Source of the DNA: a virus
Virus record (IMG/VR): IMGVR_UViG_3300007735_000724
Coordinates: 1 to 40,692 of that record
Length of the DNA: 40,692 nucleotides
Reading direction: 5' to 3' (one strand)
Part shown: in pieces, positions 32,739-38,769 of the stretch
Layout of the letters: the number at the start of each line of letters is the position of its first letter
Numbering within the stretch: position 1 is the stretch's first letter
The notes under the pieces: model-generated
Told to the model about the DNA's origin: nothing
Databases searched by the model: none
Seen by the model: the letters and a program-made list of their open reading frames with translations, nothing else
Program-made: the position numbers and the translations under genes

Positions 32739-32874
32739 CTAACCTAATGGAAAGAGGAAGATAATGAATTGTAAGTGTAATTGTGAGTGCCGTAATAAAT
32801 CTACGCAAGTAGGCGAATATTGCGGATCTTGCTCAGTAAATCATTAAATAAACCTAACCTAATGGAAAGAGGAA
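32739..32874 (+). repeat. 21-base direct repeat pair flanking the 27-residue gene
   Basis: The 21 bases at 32739-32759 recur exactly at 32854-32874. Each copy reads CTAACCTAATGG then AAAGAGGAA and so includes the ribosome site of the following gene, 4-5 bases before its ATG. The two copies bracket the Cys-rich 27-residue gene, so the unit repeat-gene could expand or be lost by homologous slippage. A related ACCTAATGG overlaps the start at 30226. Confidence 0.8.
32764..32847 (+). CDS. 27-residue Cys-rich microprotein
   Basis: ATG 32764 to TAA 32847, with AAAGAGGAA upstream. The peptide begins MNCKCNCECRNKS and continues to CGSC near residues 20-23, giving six cysteines in 27 residues. Enough for one or two metal ions. 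It lies between two copies of a 21-base repeat. Strong SD supports translation; a mere leader or relay function cannot be ruled out. Confidence 0.58.
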   Translation: MNCKCNCECRNKSTQVGEYCGSCSVNH

Positions 32875-32877
32875 AAA

Positions 32878-32964
32878 ATGCTTAAAGAGATTAACGATAT
32901 AATTAAAGAGTTACTAGAGGGAGAGGGAGAGAATGAGCGCGATATTTTACTCAACAACAATTGA
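32878..32964 (+). CDS. 28-residue helical microprotein overlapping the next gene
   Basis: ATG 32878 follows AAAGAGGAA by a few bases. The product begins MLKEINDIIKELLEGEGENE and ends LLNNN. An amphipathic helix then a Gly/Glu run. The GAGGGAGAGGGAGAG part codes the run and is also the ribosome site for the zinc gene at 32933, which overlaps by 32 bases in another frame. It may serve mainly to deliver ribosomes to that gene. Confidence 0.5.
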   Translation: MLKEINDIIKELLEGEGENERDILLNNN

Positions 32965-33079
32965 CGCAGACTGCGGCGATTGTAATAAAACCTACGAGGA
33001 TATTCCGGCACAAGCCGGTGGCGGGGTAGTCGTCTGGACTTGCCCTGATTGCGGAAACGAAAAGGAAAGAGGACAATAA
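32933..33079 (+). CDS. 48-residue zinc-ribbon microprotein
   Basis: ATG 32933 sits after GAGGGAGAG. CGDC (14-17) and CPDC (37-40) are two zinc knuckles separated by a 19-residue loop. The C-terminus (GNEKERGQ) is coded by DNA containing AAAGAGGA, the ribosome site of the next gene, whose ATG overlaps the stop as TAATG. Third zinc ribbon of the block. Confidence 0.7.
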   Translation: MSAIFYSTTIDADCGDCNKTYEDIPAQAGGGVVVWTCPDCGNEKERGQ

Positions 33080-33345
33080 TGAAAGTAACACTTAAGGATA
33101 ACGAGATATACCACTATGTATTAAGTGTAAAAGTAGAGGTAGAGGGCAAGGAATATAATGCCGATCTAGCTTATAGCACTTATGACGGATACGAAGTAAC
33201 CTTCCTAGATGATAATGGGAAAGGGATTAGTTACCCTCAATGGGCAATTGATTATGACGGCGATGACTCACTAGGTTATTGGTTAGAGTCCCAAATTGGC
33301 GGGTTCTTCAAGTGGGAAAGCGAGAAGGTGGAAACTAATGTCTAA
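33079..33345 (+). CDS. 88-residue early protein
   Basis: ATG 33079 on the preceding TAA (AAGAGGAC upstream); ATGs farther upstream are inside the previous gene. Beta-rich: MKVTLKDNEIYHYVLSVKVE, YNADLAYSTYDGYEVTFLDD; then QWAIDYDGDDSLGYWLESQI. Acidic overall. No family recognised; overlaps the next gene by 8 bases. Confidence 0.7.
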   Translation: MKVTLKDNEIYHYVLSVKVEVEGKEYNADLAYSTYDGYEVTFLDDNGKGISYPQWAIDYDGDDSLGYWLESQIGGFFKWESEKVETNV

Positions 33346-33508
33346 ACCTACGGCGGAGTATTACCAAGCTAAGGCGGATCTATGCGAAAGGCTAGCCATT
33401 CAGCAGATATGGTCCGGCAATACTGAAATGGGTATGCGTAACATAATGCGTATGTCCCACGCACTAGCAGAGATACAATTAGGAGAGGGAGAGGGAGAGA
33501 ATGAGTAA
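33338..33508 (+). CDS. 56-residue helical early protein
   Basis: ATG 33338 has GAAGGTGG upstream. MSKPTAEYYQAKADLCERLA and MRNIMRMSHALAEIQLGEGE give two helices with a Met-rich turn. The C-terminal Gly/Glu run comes from the GAGGGAGAGGGAGAG ribosome site for the following gene. Possibly a small helical-bundle inhibitor; unknown. Confidence 0.66.
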   Translation: MSKPTAEYYQAKADLCERLAIQQIWSGNTEMGMRNIMRMSHALAEIQLGEGEGENE

Positions 33509-33764
33509 TGTCATCAGCTTTAGAGGCAAGAGCACTAATGTAACCTTCTATGATGTGGTTGATGAGCAAGGCATAGCCATATGGGGCGGGGGAGATGTAA
33601 CCGATTGCGTTAGGTATTGGCGCAGAAGTCCGGTAAACTCTCGCATATTCGTAACGAGCTGGTCGGAGGACGGCGAGGACGCGGTCCTAGTAGGAGAAGC
33701 GATAGACATAACTCCTTTAGTTTTAGCCGTGCTTACGAACACACTAGAGAGGATAACCCGATGA
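33501..33764 (+). CDS. 87-residue early protein
   Basis: MSNVISFRGKSTNVTFYDVV, GIAIWGGGDVTDCVRYWRRS and SRIFVTSWSEDGEDAVLVGE are beta strands and loops with a helix at the end (LAVLTNTLERITR). Many actinophages have a similar 'VTFYDVVDEQG.AIW' protein of unknown function. The start overlaps the previous gene by 8 bases and the stop overlaps the next start as ATGA. Confidence 0.7.
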   Translation: MSNVISFRGKSTNVTFYDVVDEQGIAIWGGGDVTDCVRYWRRSPVNSRIFVTSWSEDGEDAVLVGEAIDITPLVLAVLTNTLERITR

Positions 33765-33841
33765 TGTTTATTGGAGTAGCAGTAGCCCTGCTACTAGCTT
33801 ATGTAATAATAACTATTGACTGGAAACTTAATGGAAAGTAA
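33761..33841 (+). CDS. 26-residue single-span membrane microprotein
   Basis: ATG 33761 overlaps the previous stop (ATGA), with AGAGGA 8 bases upstream. A two-Met start is followed by a hydrophobic span FIGVAVALLLAYVIITI (3-19) and a basic end (DWKLNGK). Typical of phage micro-membrane proteins, and the smallest gene of this region. The next gene starts 11 bases before its stop in another frame. Confidence 0.6.
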   Translation: MMFIGVAVALLLAYVIITIDWKLNGK

Positions 33842-34115
33842 GCGTTTAATATCTGCCGCTAAGACTGCGGTAATCCTACGAAACTATCAACGAGCGAGAC
33901 AGAGGGCGCTAACAAGGTTAGCTAACGCTCACCCTGAAGAATATAAAGCCTATCTCAAAGAGGAGAAGCAGAATGATTACACGCAGGGGAAGACTTGGAT
34001 TGACCTTAACGGGAACACTAATAGCAGTTTGGATCCTAACACCCATTCACTCACCAGTAGAGGTGAAGGTGAACCTTCACAAACCGAAGGTCCAACAAGG
34101 ACCGGCAACTTATGA
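33831..34115 (+). CDS. 94-residue actinophage-type basic helical protein overlapping the transglycosylase
   Basis: From ATG 33831. The first half (MESKRLISAAKTAVILRNYQ, RARQRALTRLANAHPEEYKA, LKEEKQNDYTQGKTW) matches a small protein I know from many actinophages, usually about 55-60 residues. The rest (from about residue 55) is Ser/Thr/Asn-rich with no homology feel and runs 143 bases into the transglycosylase in another frame. The true family domain is probably only the first 55 residues; the tail may be a by-product of the overlap. Confidence 0.68.
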   Translation: MESKRLISAAKTAVILRNYQRARQRALTRLANAHPEEYKAYLKEEKQNDYTQGKTWIDLNGNTNSSLDPNTHSLTSRGEGEPSQTEGPTRTGNL

Positions 34116-34416
34116 GCAGAAGTTACAAAACAAGAAGCTCGCAATCCGTTACGCTGACCTTGCTTTCGGGTGGAAGGGGAGAGAGCGAGAGTGCCTCGTC
34201 GCCTTATGGACCCGTGAGAGCAGGTTTGACAACTATGCCAGACCTCTCAATAGTGAAGGGAGAGCGAGATCAACAGCTTTCGGAATTGCTCAACACCTTG
34301 GGGAGAGAAGCCGAGATCCTGCTACTCAAATCTTACGAGGTCTTAGATACATTTCTCACCGATACCACACACCTTGTCGAGCCGACAGCTTCCAACGCAG
34401 ACACAACTGGTATTGA
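33973..34416 (+). CDS. Secreted lytic-transglycosylase-like protein
   Basis: 147 residues. ATG 33973 has GAGGAG 8 bases upstream. Residues 8-24 form a hydrophobic signal/anchor (LGLTLTGTLIAVWILT). The domain 60-135 has the SLT layout: ECLVALWTRESRFD with candidate catalytic Glu82, NYARPLNSEG, TAFGIAQHLG and ATQILRGLRYISHRYHTP. Rpf-like and aggregation-promoting domains have the same 'TRES.F...A...AFGIAQ' string. It would cut cell-wall glycan outside the membrane. It is in the early block, away from the lysis cassette, so a role in entry, superinfection exclusion or late lysis support is open. Confidence 0.8.
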   Translation: MITRRGRLGLTLTGTLIAVWILTPIHSPVEVKVNLHKPKVQQGPATYEQKLQNKKLAIRYADLAFGWKGRERECLVALWTRESRFDNYARPLNSEGRARSTAFGIAQHLGERSRDPATQILRGLRYISHRYHTPCRADSFQRRHNWY

Positions 34417-34419
34417 CCT

Positions 34420-34593
34420 ATGAAGAATTACCTACGTTACTATTGGTTTAAAATTGGTATTAAAGCTAACTGGATAACTGATTCATATTGTATGACACAC
34501 GAAGGTAACTATGATTATATGACTGAAGAGGAGAGGGAGGAGTGGGATGAGGGAGGCGATCCTTGCCACGTAGTAGTATCCGTGTTAGAATAA
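34420..34593 (+). CDS. 57-residue acidic protein, last gene of the early block
   Basis: MKNYLRYYWFKIGIKANWIT and then acidic DYMTEEEREEWDEGGDPCHV, ending VVVSVLE. The pattern resembles small actinophage proteins with a 'MTEEEREEWEE' helix. It starts 3 bases after the transglycosylase stop. The next feature is the terminator at 34641. Function unknown. Confidence 0.7.
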   Translation: MKNYLRYYWFKIGIKANWITDSYCMTHEGNYDYMTEEEREEWDEGGDPCHVVVSVLE

Positions 34594-34640
34594 AGTTTGC
34601 GGGTTGATGTATTGCATCCTCTTTCCGTCCCCGCATAAGT

Positions 34641-34675
34641 AAGCCCCACCTATCCGTCCGGTGGGGCTTTACTAT
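34641..34675 (+). terminator. Terminator of the early block, probably bidirectional
   Basis: AAGCCCCACC (34641-34650) pairs with GGTGGGGCTT (34660-34669): a perfect 10-bp stem with a 9-base loop, followed by TTACTATTT. On the opposite strand the stem is followed by a weaker run. It lies between the ends of the early plus-strand block and the leftward FmdB-like gene (stop 34672), serving both. Confidence 0.85.
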
Positions 34676-34848
34676 TTAGCGTGATCGGTGGAGTAAAAAC
34701 CCTTACCTTTGAAAGTCACAGGAGGAGAAGTCCAGACTCTCTCCATAGTTTCGTGGCAGTCATAACAAGTAGGGTTGATAGCGTCCTCGTGCATAGACCT
34801 TTCAACTTGAATGGTAGAACCACACTTACACTTGTAATCATAAATCAT
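34672..34848 (-). CDS. FmdB-type zinc-ribbon protein
   Basis: 58 residues from ATG 34848 (ATGA overlap with the nuclease gene). MIYDYKCKCG and TCYDCHETMERVWTSPP give the CxC and CxxC ligands of the FmdB putative regulatory family, followed by VTFKGKGFYSTD, which is that family's usual tail. A short zinc protein of unknown function common in Actinobacteria and their phages. Last gene of the replication block. Confidence 0.85.
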   Translation of the reverse strand: MIYDYKCKCGSTIQVERSMHEDAINPTCYDCHETMERVWTSPPVTFKGKGFYSTDHAK

Positions 34849-35228
34849 AGCTGGACTGCCTCCTCAATTGAAAGATAACCTACTGACTTAGCTACCTTTT
34901 GCTGGTTCTCGAACTCACTTGTTGCTGGCATAATATGACTAACCCATTCAGGTTCAGGTATATCCATCAGGTCAAACGAATAAACTCCTAGCGGAGTCGA
35001 GTTAATATAAAAGGGGATGAGGTCGCGCTCTGCGCTCTGCGTTATGAGCTTGCGATACTTTAGTTCTTCAATGAGCAGGGTAGGGTAGTGAGTATGACGG
35101 CACTTGAGTTCAATGTAATGACCTGCTTGCTCGCTGATACAATCAAATGAGTCATAGATACCAGGACTTTTAACAAGGTCCGGATATAAGTTCTGCTTTA
35201 GATAGTCAAATAACTCTGCCTCTATCAT
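34845..35228 (-). CDS. PD-(D/E)XK nuclease-like protein, 127 residues
   Basis: A short restriction-endonuclease-like core: YDSFDC (Asp26/Asp29), then HYIELKCRHTHYPTLLIEEL in which Glu40-Leu-Lys42 is the (D/E)XK motif. Two further Glu follow on the same helix. This matches small phage nucleases. It sits between the sigma-like and FmdB-like genes with overlaps at both ends. Substrate unknown. Confidence 0.65.
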   Translation of the reverse strand: MIEAELFDYLKQNLYPDLVKSPGIYDSFDCISEQAGHYIELKCRHTHYPTLLIEELKYRKLITQSAERDLIPFYINSTPLGVYSFDLMDIPEPEWVSHIMPATSEFENQQKVAKSVGYLSIEEAVQL

Positions 35229-35857
35229 CTGAAAGGACTATCCCCACCTAGTAAGTTCTGTAACTTACGAAGTGAATTAGAACAGCGACGATCAGCAGTA
35301 GATAAGGCGCAACCATAAACCTCTGCTATCTGTTGCAGGGTGAGCGCTTCGTGATGACGAAGCAGTAGTAAATCTTTATCGGCTTGTTCTAACTTCAGGT
35401 AAGCCTTCTTAATATCTATTAACACGGCAAGCAGGTTGCCACCCTCAGAAGGAGATGATGAGCCGCGAGGTTGCCCATCTTTAATCATATCTTGTGCCTG
35501 TTCTAGCACTGTGCCATCTACTATCGAAGCAATTACATAGGGCAGGAGCTGGCCCAAGGTAGCAGTTTCATAATAAGTTTCATCTGTTATCGAATAGCCA
35601 GACTTATCTGCCTTCTGCCTGCGAGCGTAGCGCTCTGCAACTCTACGCATTTGCCACGCAATACGCTGAAGGTTATGTTTATTCTGTTCAGGATCAGGCT
35701 CTGCTAACTGCTCGTTGATATAGTAAGCACGACTAACTGCCCATATGTAACACTCTTGGGCAAGGTCTGCCTTCTCTATGAAGTTCTTGTAACGGCGATA
35801 GATACTGTTAGTAACCGAAGGAACTAAGTCGTATACTGCAGGGTCTAGTTCAGTCAC
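35225..35857 (-). CDS. Sigma-70-family-like transcription factor
   Basis: 210 residues. Region 2-like: VTNSIYRRYKNFIEKADLAQ then ECYIWAVSRA, comparable to the helices of ECF sigma factors that bind core polymerase and the -10 element. A long helical linker follows. Region 4-like: LEQADKDLLLLRHHEALTLQ, then QIAEVYGCALSTADRRCSNS, a HTH that would bind a -35. It overlaps both neighbours by 4-8 bases. It probably switches host RNA polymerase to phage promoters, consistent with the lack of clear -35 boxes in this genome. Family call from pattern. Confidence 0.75.
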   Translation of the reverse strand: MTELDPAVYDLVPSVTNSIYRRYKNFIEKADLAQECYIWAVSRAYYINEQLAEPDPEQNKHNLQRIAWQMRRVAERYARRQKADKSGYSITDETYYETATLGQLLPYVIASIVDGTVLEQAQDMIKDGQPRGSSSPSEGGNLLAVLIDIKKAYLKLEQADKDLLLLRHHEALTLQQIAEVYGCALSTADRRCSNSLRKLQNLLGGDSPFR

Positions 35858-36257
35858 AGTCAGGTAGCACCAAATCTATTACGTGTTGGATGTTAAGTAG
35901 TTTAATTGCTAGGAAATCTATGTAGTTACTAGCGTCAGCTAGTTCTTCTAGCAGTTCTCGGATGGTATCTGCGGTGGTAAATGACTCGAACTTCTGCCCA
36001 TTGGCGAGCGCATACTGCTCGTGTCCTACACTCTTAACTCTGTTAGCACGAAGCGAAGCAAAGGACTCTATGAATGAAGTCAGGTCATCAGTATTAACAC
36101 CACCGGCACTGCGGTATCCCGCAACTACTGGATGATCTACTAACGGACTGGAGGCAGGGTTACGATAAACTGCTTTAGAGCTGGCTCTACGCTCAGCACT
36201 ATAAAGCCGTTGTCCATCAATATCTTCAGGGCTAATTCTATTTCCTCGCTCATTCAT
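35850..36257 (-). CDS. Putative MazG-like/helical early protein
   Basis: 135 residues. The N-terminus is Arg/Ser-rich (YSAERRASSKAVYRNPASSP); residues 75-125 read GHEQYALANGQKFESFTTAD and TIRELLEELADASNYIDFLA. The 'EELADA.NYIDFL' helix is like that of MazG-type pyrophosphohydrolases and similar actinophage proteins. With a single helix pair it could be a minimal nucleotide pyrophosphohydrolase or simply a helical scaffold. Uncertain. Confidence 0.55.
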   Translation of the reverse strand: MNERGNRISPEDIDGQRLYSAERRASSKAVYRNPASSPLVDHPVVAGYRSAGGVNTDDLTSFIESFASLRANRVKSVGHEQYALANGQKFESFTTADTIRELLEELADASNYIDFLAIKLLNIQHVIDLVLPDCD

Positions 36258-36900
36258 TAGACTCTCCTATAAGTAGGTTACGGGTTGCTTCGGCACCATT
36301 AAGTAGGTAGTAGTCATTGATATCCATACTAGGTGGTAGTGTAACAATAGTAGAGTTCATCACCTCGTTTGCGACACGCTTGCTAAACTCAGCTCCTGGG
36401 TTAGAGCCATCCTCTTTGACATCGTTGTCGCCGACTACAAATACTGTTTCATATCCTGCAAATAACTTTGGGAAGTGCGACTTCCAAGCCGCTACTCCTG
36501 GCACTCCTACTGCTGGTATGCCTAGCACACCGCTAGTAATGACTGCATCTAACTCACCTTCGGTAATAACAATATACTTACTTGAAAGCGTCAGGTCACT
36601 GACGTTATAGAGGTGGGCCTTCTGCCCAGTTGGACTGCCATACTTAGGTTTGCCATCATCTAATCGCCGGAACTTAAAGCCAACACAATGACCACCAGCA
36701 GTGATATAAGGAATGGATATCCACCCTGTATACATCTCGTGTCCGTTGATAGGTTCAGTAATAGTTCCTATCTGATACTTACCTGCTACTAGCTCAGAGA
36801 TCCCACGTTCTTCTAATACGGCTAGAGTTTGTGGACTTATTGCCTGAGCGTATCGTTGCGCCGCTTCCAGTAGCAATTTCGACTGCACGTTTGAGGCCAT
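36250..36900 (-). CDS. Primase TOPRIM subunit
   Basis: 216 residues. TOPRIM motifs: VITEGELDAVI (Glu114), PAVGVPGVAAWKSHFP, and VFVVGDND (Asp158 and Asp160). An N-terminal region with HCVGFKFRRLDDGKPKY leads into a LYNV segment. This is the catalytic core of a DnaG/T7-type primase without its own zinc domain; the CHC2 zinc domain is in the preceding gene, overlapping by 107 bases. The two together would form one primase. No helicase fused. Confidence 0.88.
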   Translation of the reverse strand: MASNVQSKLLLEAAQRYAQAISPQTLAVLEERGISELVAGKYQIGTITEPINGHEMYTGWISIPYITAGGHCVGFKFRRLDDGKPKYGSPTGQKAHLYNVSDLTLSSKYIVITEGELDAVITSGVLGIPAVGVPGVAAWKSHFPKLFAGYETVFVVGDNDVKEDGSNPGAEFSKRVANEVMNSTIVTLPPSMDINDYYLLNGAEATRNLLIGESNE

Positions 36901-37177
36901 CCTTAAACTCCATATTCTCTAATATACAAACCAAGTTCACTGCGTTACCGCCTTTGCCGCAAGTGTGGCAATAGTAAACATTGCCTACTGTATCTATCAC
37001 TGCGCTTCTTCTACTATCGTTATGAAGCACACACTTAACTGATACGTTCTTGCCTTCCTTTACTTCCCCACCAAACGCTAGGACTATCGGTCCTATGGGG
37101 ATTGCGTTTGCATCGGTGGCACCTTTGAACCTTTTGTTACGATTAACCCTGGACCAACCTTGTGCTGACACACGCAC
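36794..37177 (-). CDS. Primase CHC2 zinc-binding subunit
   Basis: 127 residues from GTG 37177. VSVKCVLHND (Cys49, His52) and VYYCHTCGKG (Cys70, Cys73) form the CHC2 zinc finger, followed by NAVNLVCILE and FKDGLKRAVEIA, as at the N-terminus of bacterial and phage primases. It recognises the priming triplet. Separate from the TOPRIM gene and overlapping it by 107 bases. The 5' end also overlaps a small Cys protein by 85 bases, so the real start might be farther in. Domain certain; start less so. Confidence 0.85.
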   Translation of the reverse strand: MRVSAQGWSRVNRNKRFKGATDANAIPIGPIVLAFGGEVKEGKNVSVKCVLHNDSRRSAVIDTVGNVYYCHTCGKGGNAVNLVCILENMEFKDGLKRAVEIATGSGATIRSGNKSTNSSRIRRTWDL

Positions 37178-37272
37178 CCCTTATCCTCGCATTGGTAGTG
37201 TAAGTCTGATGCTTTATCGTAGTAGCCCTCGGTGTTTAAGACACCACCTACTAAGCAGTCGTGGCAGATCAT
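37093..37272 (-). CDS. 59-residue Cys/His-rich small protein
   Basis: ATG 37272 overlaps the stop of the gene above (ATGA). Sequence MICHDCLVGGVLN, then ASDLHYQCEDKGCVCQH and a disordered tail. The CxxC plus C-x4-CxC/His set resembles a small actinophage zinc protein with 'CH.C..GG....D.A..LH..C...GC.C.H'. The last 85 bases overlap the CHC2 primase gene in another frame, so the tail may not be under its own constraint. Confidence 0.65.
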   Translation of the reverse strand: MICHDCLVGGVLNTEGYYDKASDLHYQCEDKGCVCQHKVGPGLIVTKGSKVPPMQTQSP

Positions 37273-37385
37273 TCAGGTTCTTCCTCGATTAGTTCTAAAT
37301 CTGGTGTTACTTCTACTGGTGCTTCTTCTGCTGGAGCTGCGCTCCAAGTTTCTGTGCTAGTAATTTGTCCTTCTGGTGTTGGCAT
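37269..37385 (-). CDS. 38-residue acidic microprotein
   Basis: ATG 37385 with AAGGAGAA 3-6 bases upstream; MPTPEGQITSTETWSAAPAE then PVEVTPDLELIEEEPE. Disordered and very acidic. Ends on the start of the Cys-rich gene (ATGA). Such short acidic peptides occur in actinophages; function unknown. Confidence 0.6.
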   Translation of the reverse strand: MPTPEGQITSTETWSAAPAEEAPVEVTPDLELIEEEPE

Positions 37386-37394
37386 AACTTCTCC

Positions 37395-37898
37395 TTAAAA
37401 CTTTGCTAGATAAGCGCCTGTTTCAGCACCTAACCGGCATTCGATTATATTCTTAAATGATTCAAAGACTGAGATATTATTCCAGTCATCTACTACGTGT
37501 ATCTCGTGGTGGTTATCATCAATAACACCCTGCGGATAATGGATGATAGGTATAGAAAGGATTGCATACTTGCAACCTTTGCTTGCCACATCCCATACCT
37601 TGATTGCTTCTTCTCTAGTCATATGCTCAAGCACATCACCGAAGATAATCAGGTCAGCTTCTAGGCTTTCATACTCACGGATATCACCAAGCTGAACATC
37701 ATCATACAATTCGTGTAACTTGTATTGATCTATATTCTTTTGGTAAACCTCTATCGCTACATAGTGCGCTGGTATGAATGGTCGAAGTAACTTAGAGTAA
37801 GTTCCTCCACCTGCTCCAACATCTATAACAGTCTTAGGTTGCAGTTGAAACGCCTTGTTTAATACCCAAGTTCTGTTCTCAGGATTAGAACCAGCCAT
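37395..37898 (-). CDS. Class I SAM-dependent methyltransferase
   Basis: 167 residues from ATG 37898 (AAAGGAGAAAC upstream, TAATG overlap with the resolvase stop). Motif I is TVIDVGAGGGTYSKLL (23-38), motif II HYVAIEVYQKNIDQY, and motif IV reads LEADLIIFGDVLEHMTREEA (no NPPY/DPPY of DNA methylases). It is like small-molecule or protein methylating enzymes (UbiE/GPR-like), perhaps linked to virion or cell-wall decoration. Substrate unknown. Confidence 0.85.
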   Translation of the reverse strand: MAGSNPENRTWVLNKAFQLQPKTVIDVGAGGGTYSKLLRPFIPAHYVAIEVYQKNIDQYKLHELYDDVQLGDIREYESLEADLIIFGDVLEHMTREEAIKVWDVASKGCKYAILSIPIIHYPQGVIDDNHHEIHVVDDWNNISVFESFKNIIECRLGAETGAYLAKF

Positions 37899-38251
37899 TA
37901 TTGTTTCTCCTTTAACCATTGCTTTAGATCTTGAATAACCCAAGCGTTTTCTATACCGGAGTTGCGACGCTTAACTACTACATAATGCAGTGGCACTTCC
38001 CCGATACCACGAGCCTTAGCATAATTAAGCGCCTCAACTTCTGCTTCCCTCCAGAACTCAGGCAGTGAAAGAGTTGCCCTGTTCTTGAGTTCTAAGATAT
38101 AGCTCTTACCAGCGATGATAACAACCATATCTCCTTCATCCTTGCTACCCGCTTTTGTTAAGCGTTCAGCTAGGACACCTGCTTTACGGAGCCACTTCAT
38201 AACATCTGTTTCAAAGATGCTACCTTTGACTCGGTTGTATTTACTTGCCAT
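37898..38251 (-). CDS. Holliday-junction-resolvase-like PD-(D/E)XK nuclease
   Basis: 117 residues. Glu14 in SIFETDVM, Asp41 in KDEGDMVV and Glu54-Leu-Lys56 in YILELKNR are placed as in archaeal Hjc/phage resolvases. The helix around LPEFWREAEVEALNYAKARG is typical. It would cut branched replication or recombination intermediates before packaging. Coupled by TAATG to the methyltransferase. Confidence 0.8.
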   Translation of the reverse strand: MASKYNRVKGSIFETDVMKWLRKAGVLAERLTKAGSKDEGDMVVIIAGKSYILELKNRATLSLPEFWREAEVEALNYAKARGIGEVPLHYVVVKRRNSGIENAWVIQDLKQWLKEKQ

Positions 38252-38402
38252 CTAGTTTTACCTTATTAACTTTAAAGACTTGTTGTCCATCTTCGTCAAT
38301 AACATCTACTATTTTGGCTTGAATGAGTAGCGAAGCGAAGCCCGCAAAGTCCATCTCTAGCTTGGCTATACGCTTCTTTAGATACTGAATCTCTGTGTTC
38401 AT
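38241..38402 (-). CDS. 53-residue protein upstream of the resolvase
   Basis: ATG 38402 to TAA 38241; starts MNTEIQYLKKRIAKLEMDFA and continues with LLIQAKIVDVIDEDGQQVFK. A coiled-coil N-terminal half and a short beta hairpin. It overlaps the resolvase start by 11 bases. Possibly a cofactor of the resolvase; no family recognised. Confidence 0.65.
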   Translation of the reverse strand: MNTEIQYLKKRIAKLEMDFAGFASLLIQAKIVDVIDEDGQQVFKVNKVKLDGK

Positions 38403-38626
38403 AGTAACCCTTTCTCAATAACCTCAATAGTAGGACACGGATATAATACGCCGTTGGCATTTTCTCCTATGCAAGAAAAGCAATAACGACCTGCTGGCCT
38501 ATGCAATTCCACTACTGCACGAAGGGCAAACAATGCCCTGATTGGGTAATAATCTTTCACCAATGGCATTTGGTCTATGTCTTTGTTTATCTCTGCCAGC
38601 AGTTCATCGTGTGTCACTGCTGTCAC
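38399..38626 (-). CDS. 75-residue conserved small protein
   Basis: From GTG 38626. MTAVTHDELLAEINKDIDQM, PIRALFALRAVVELHRPAGR, then YCFSCIG and LYPCPTIEVIEKGLL. Helix plus a CxxC...C motif, a layout I recognise from actinophage proteins between helicase and resolvase genes. GTGA overlap upstream and ATGA downstream. Function unknown. Confidence 0.72.
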   Translation of the reverse strand: MTAVTHDELLAEINKDIDQMPLVKDYYPIRALFALRAVVELHRPAGRYCFSCIGENANGVLYPCPTIEVIEKGLL

Positions 38627-38769
38627 TTCTTCTTACTCCTAATGATATTGATTGCTACTGCCATACCCCTGTTAAGGCCACGTTCATAATCATCTTCCGG
38701 ATAGTCAATACAATTCTCTATCTCTTTGATGATCTTATCTCTGATACTGCGTTCAATCCACTCAAACAT
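38623..38769 (-). CDS. 48-residue basic helical protein
   Basis: ATG 38769 was chosen over a start at 38823 inside the helicase gene because it overlaps the helicase stop by 8 bases, as in other coupled pairs here. MFEWIERSIRDKIIKEIENC, then DYPEDDYERGLNRGMAVAIN and a basic end (IIRSKKK). Likely a single helix-turn-helix bundle; function unknown. Confidence 0.65.
   Translation of the reverse strand: MFEWIERSIRDKIIKEIENCIDYPEDDYERGLNRGMAVAINIIRSKKK

Noticed and set aside
34112-34423. 103-codon frame starting ATG 34112 inside the transglycosylase gene
   Set aside because: It overlaps that gene almost completely, has no proper Shine-Dalgarno and low-complexity composition, whereas the transglycosylase frame has clear domain motifs.
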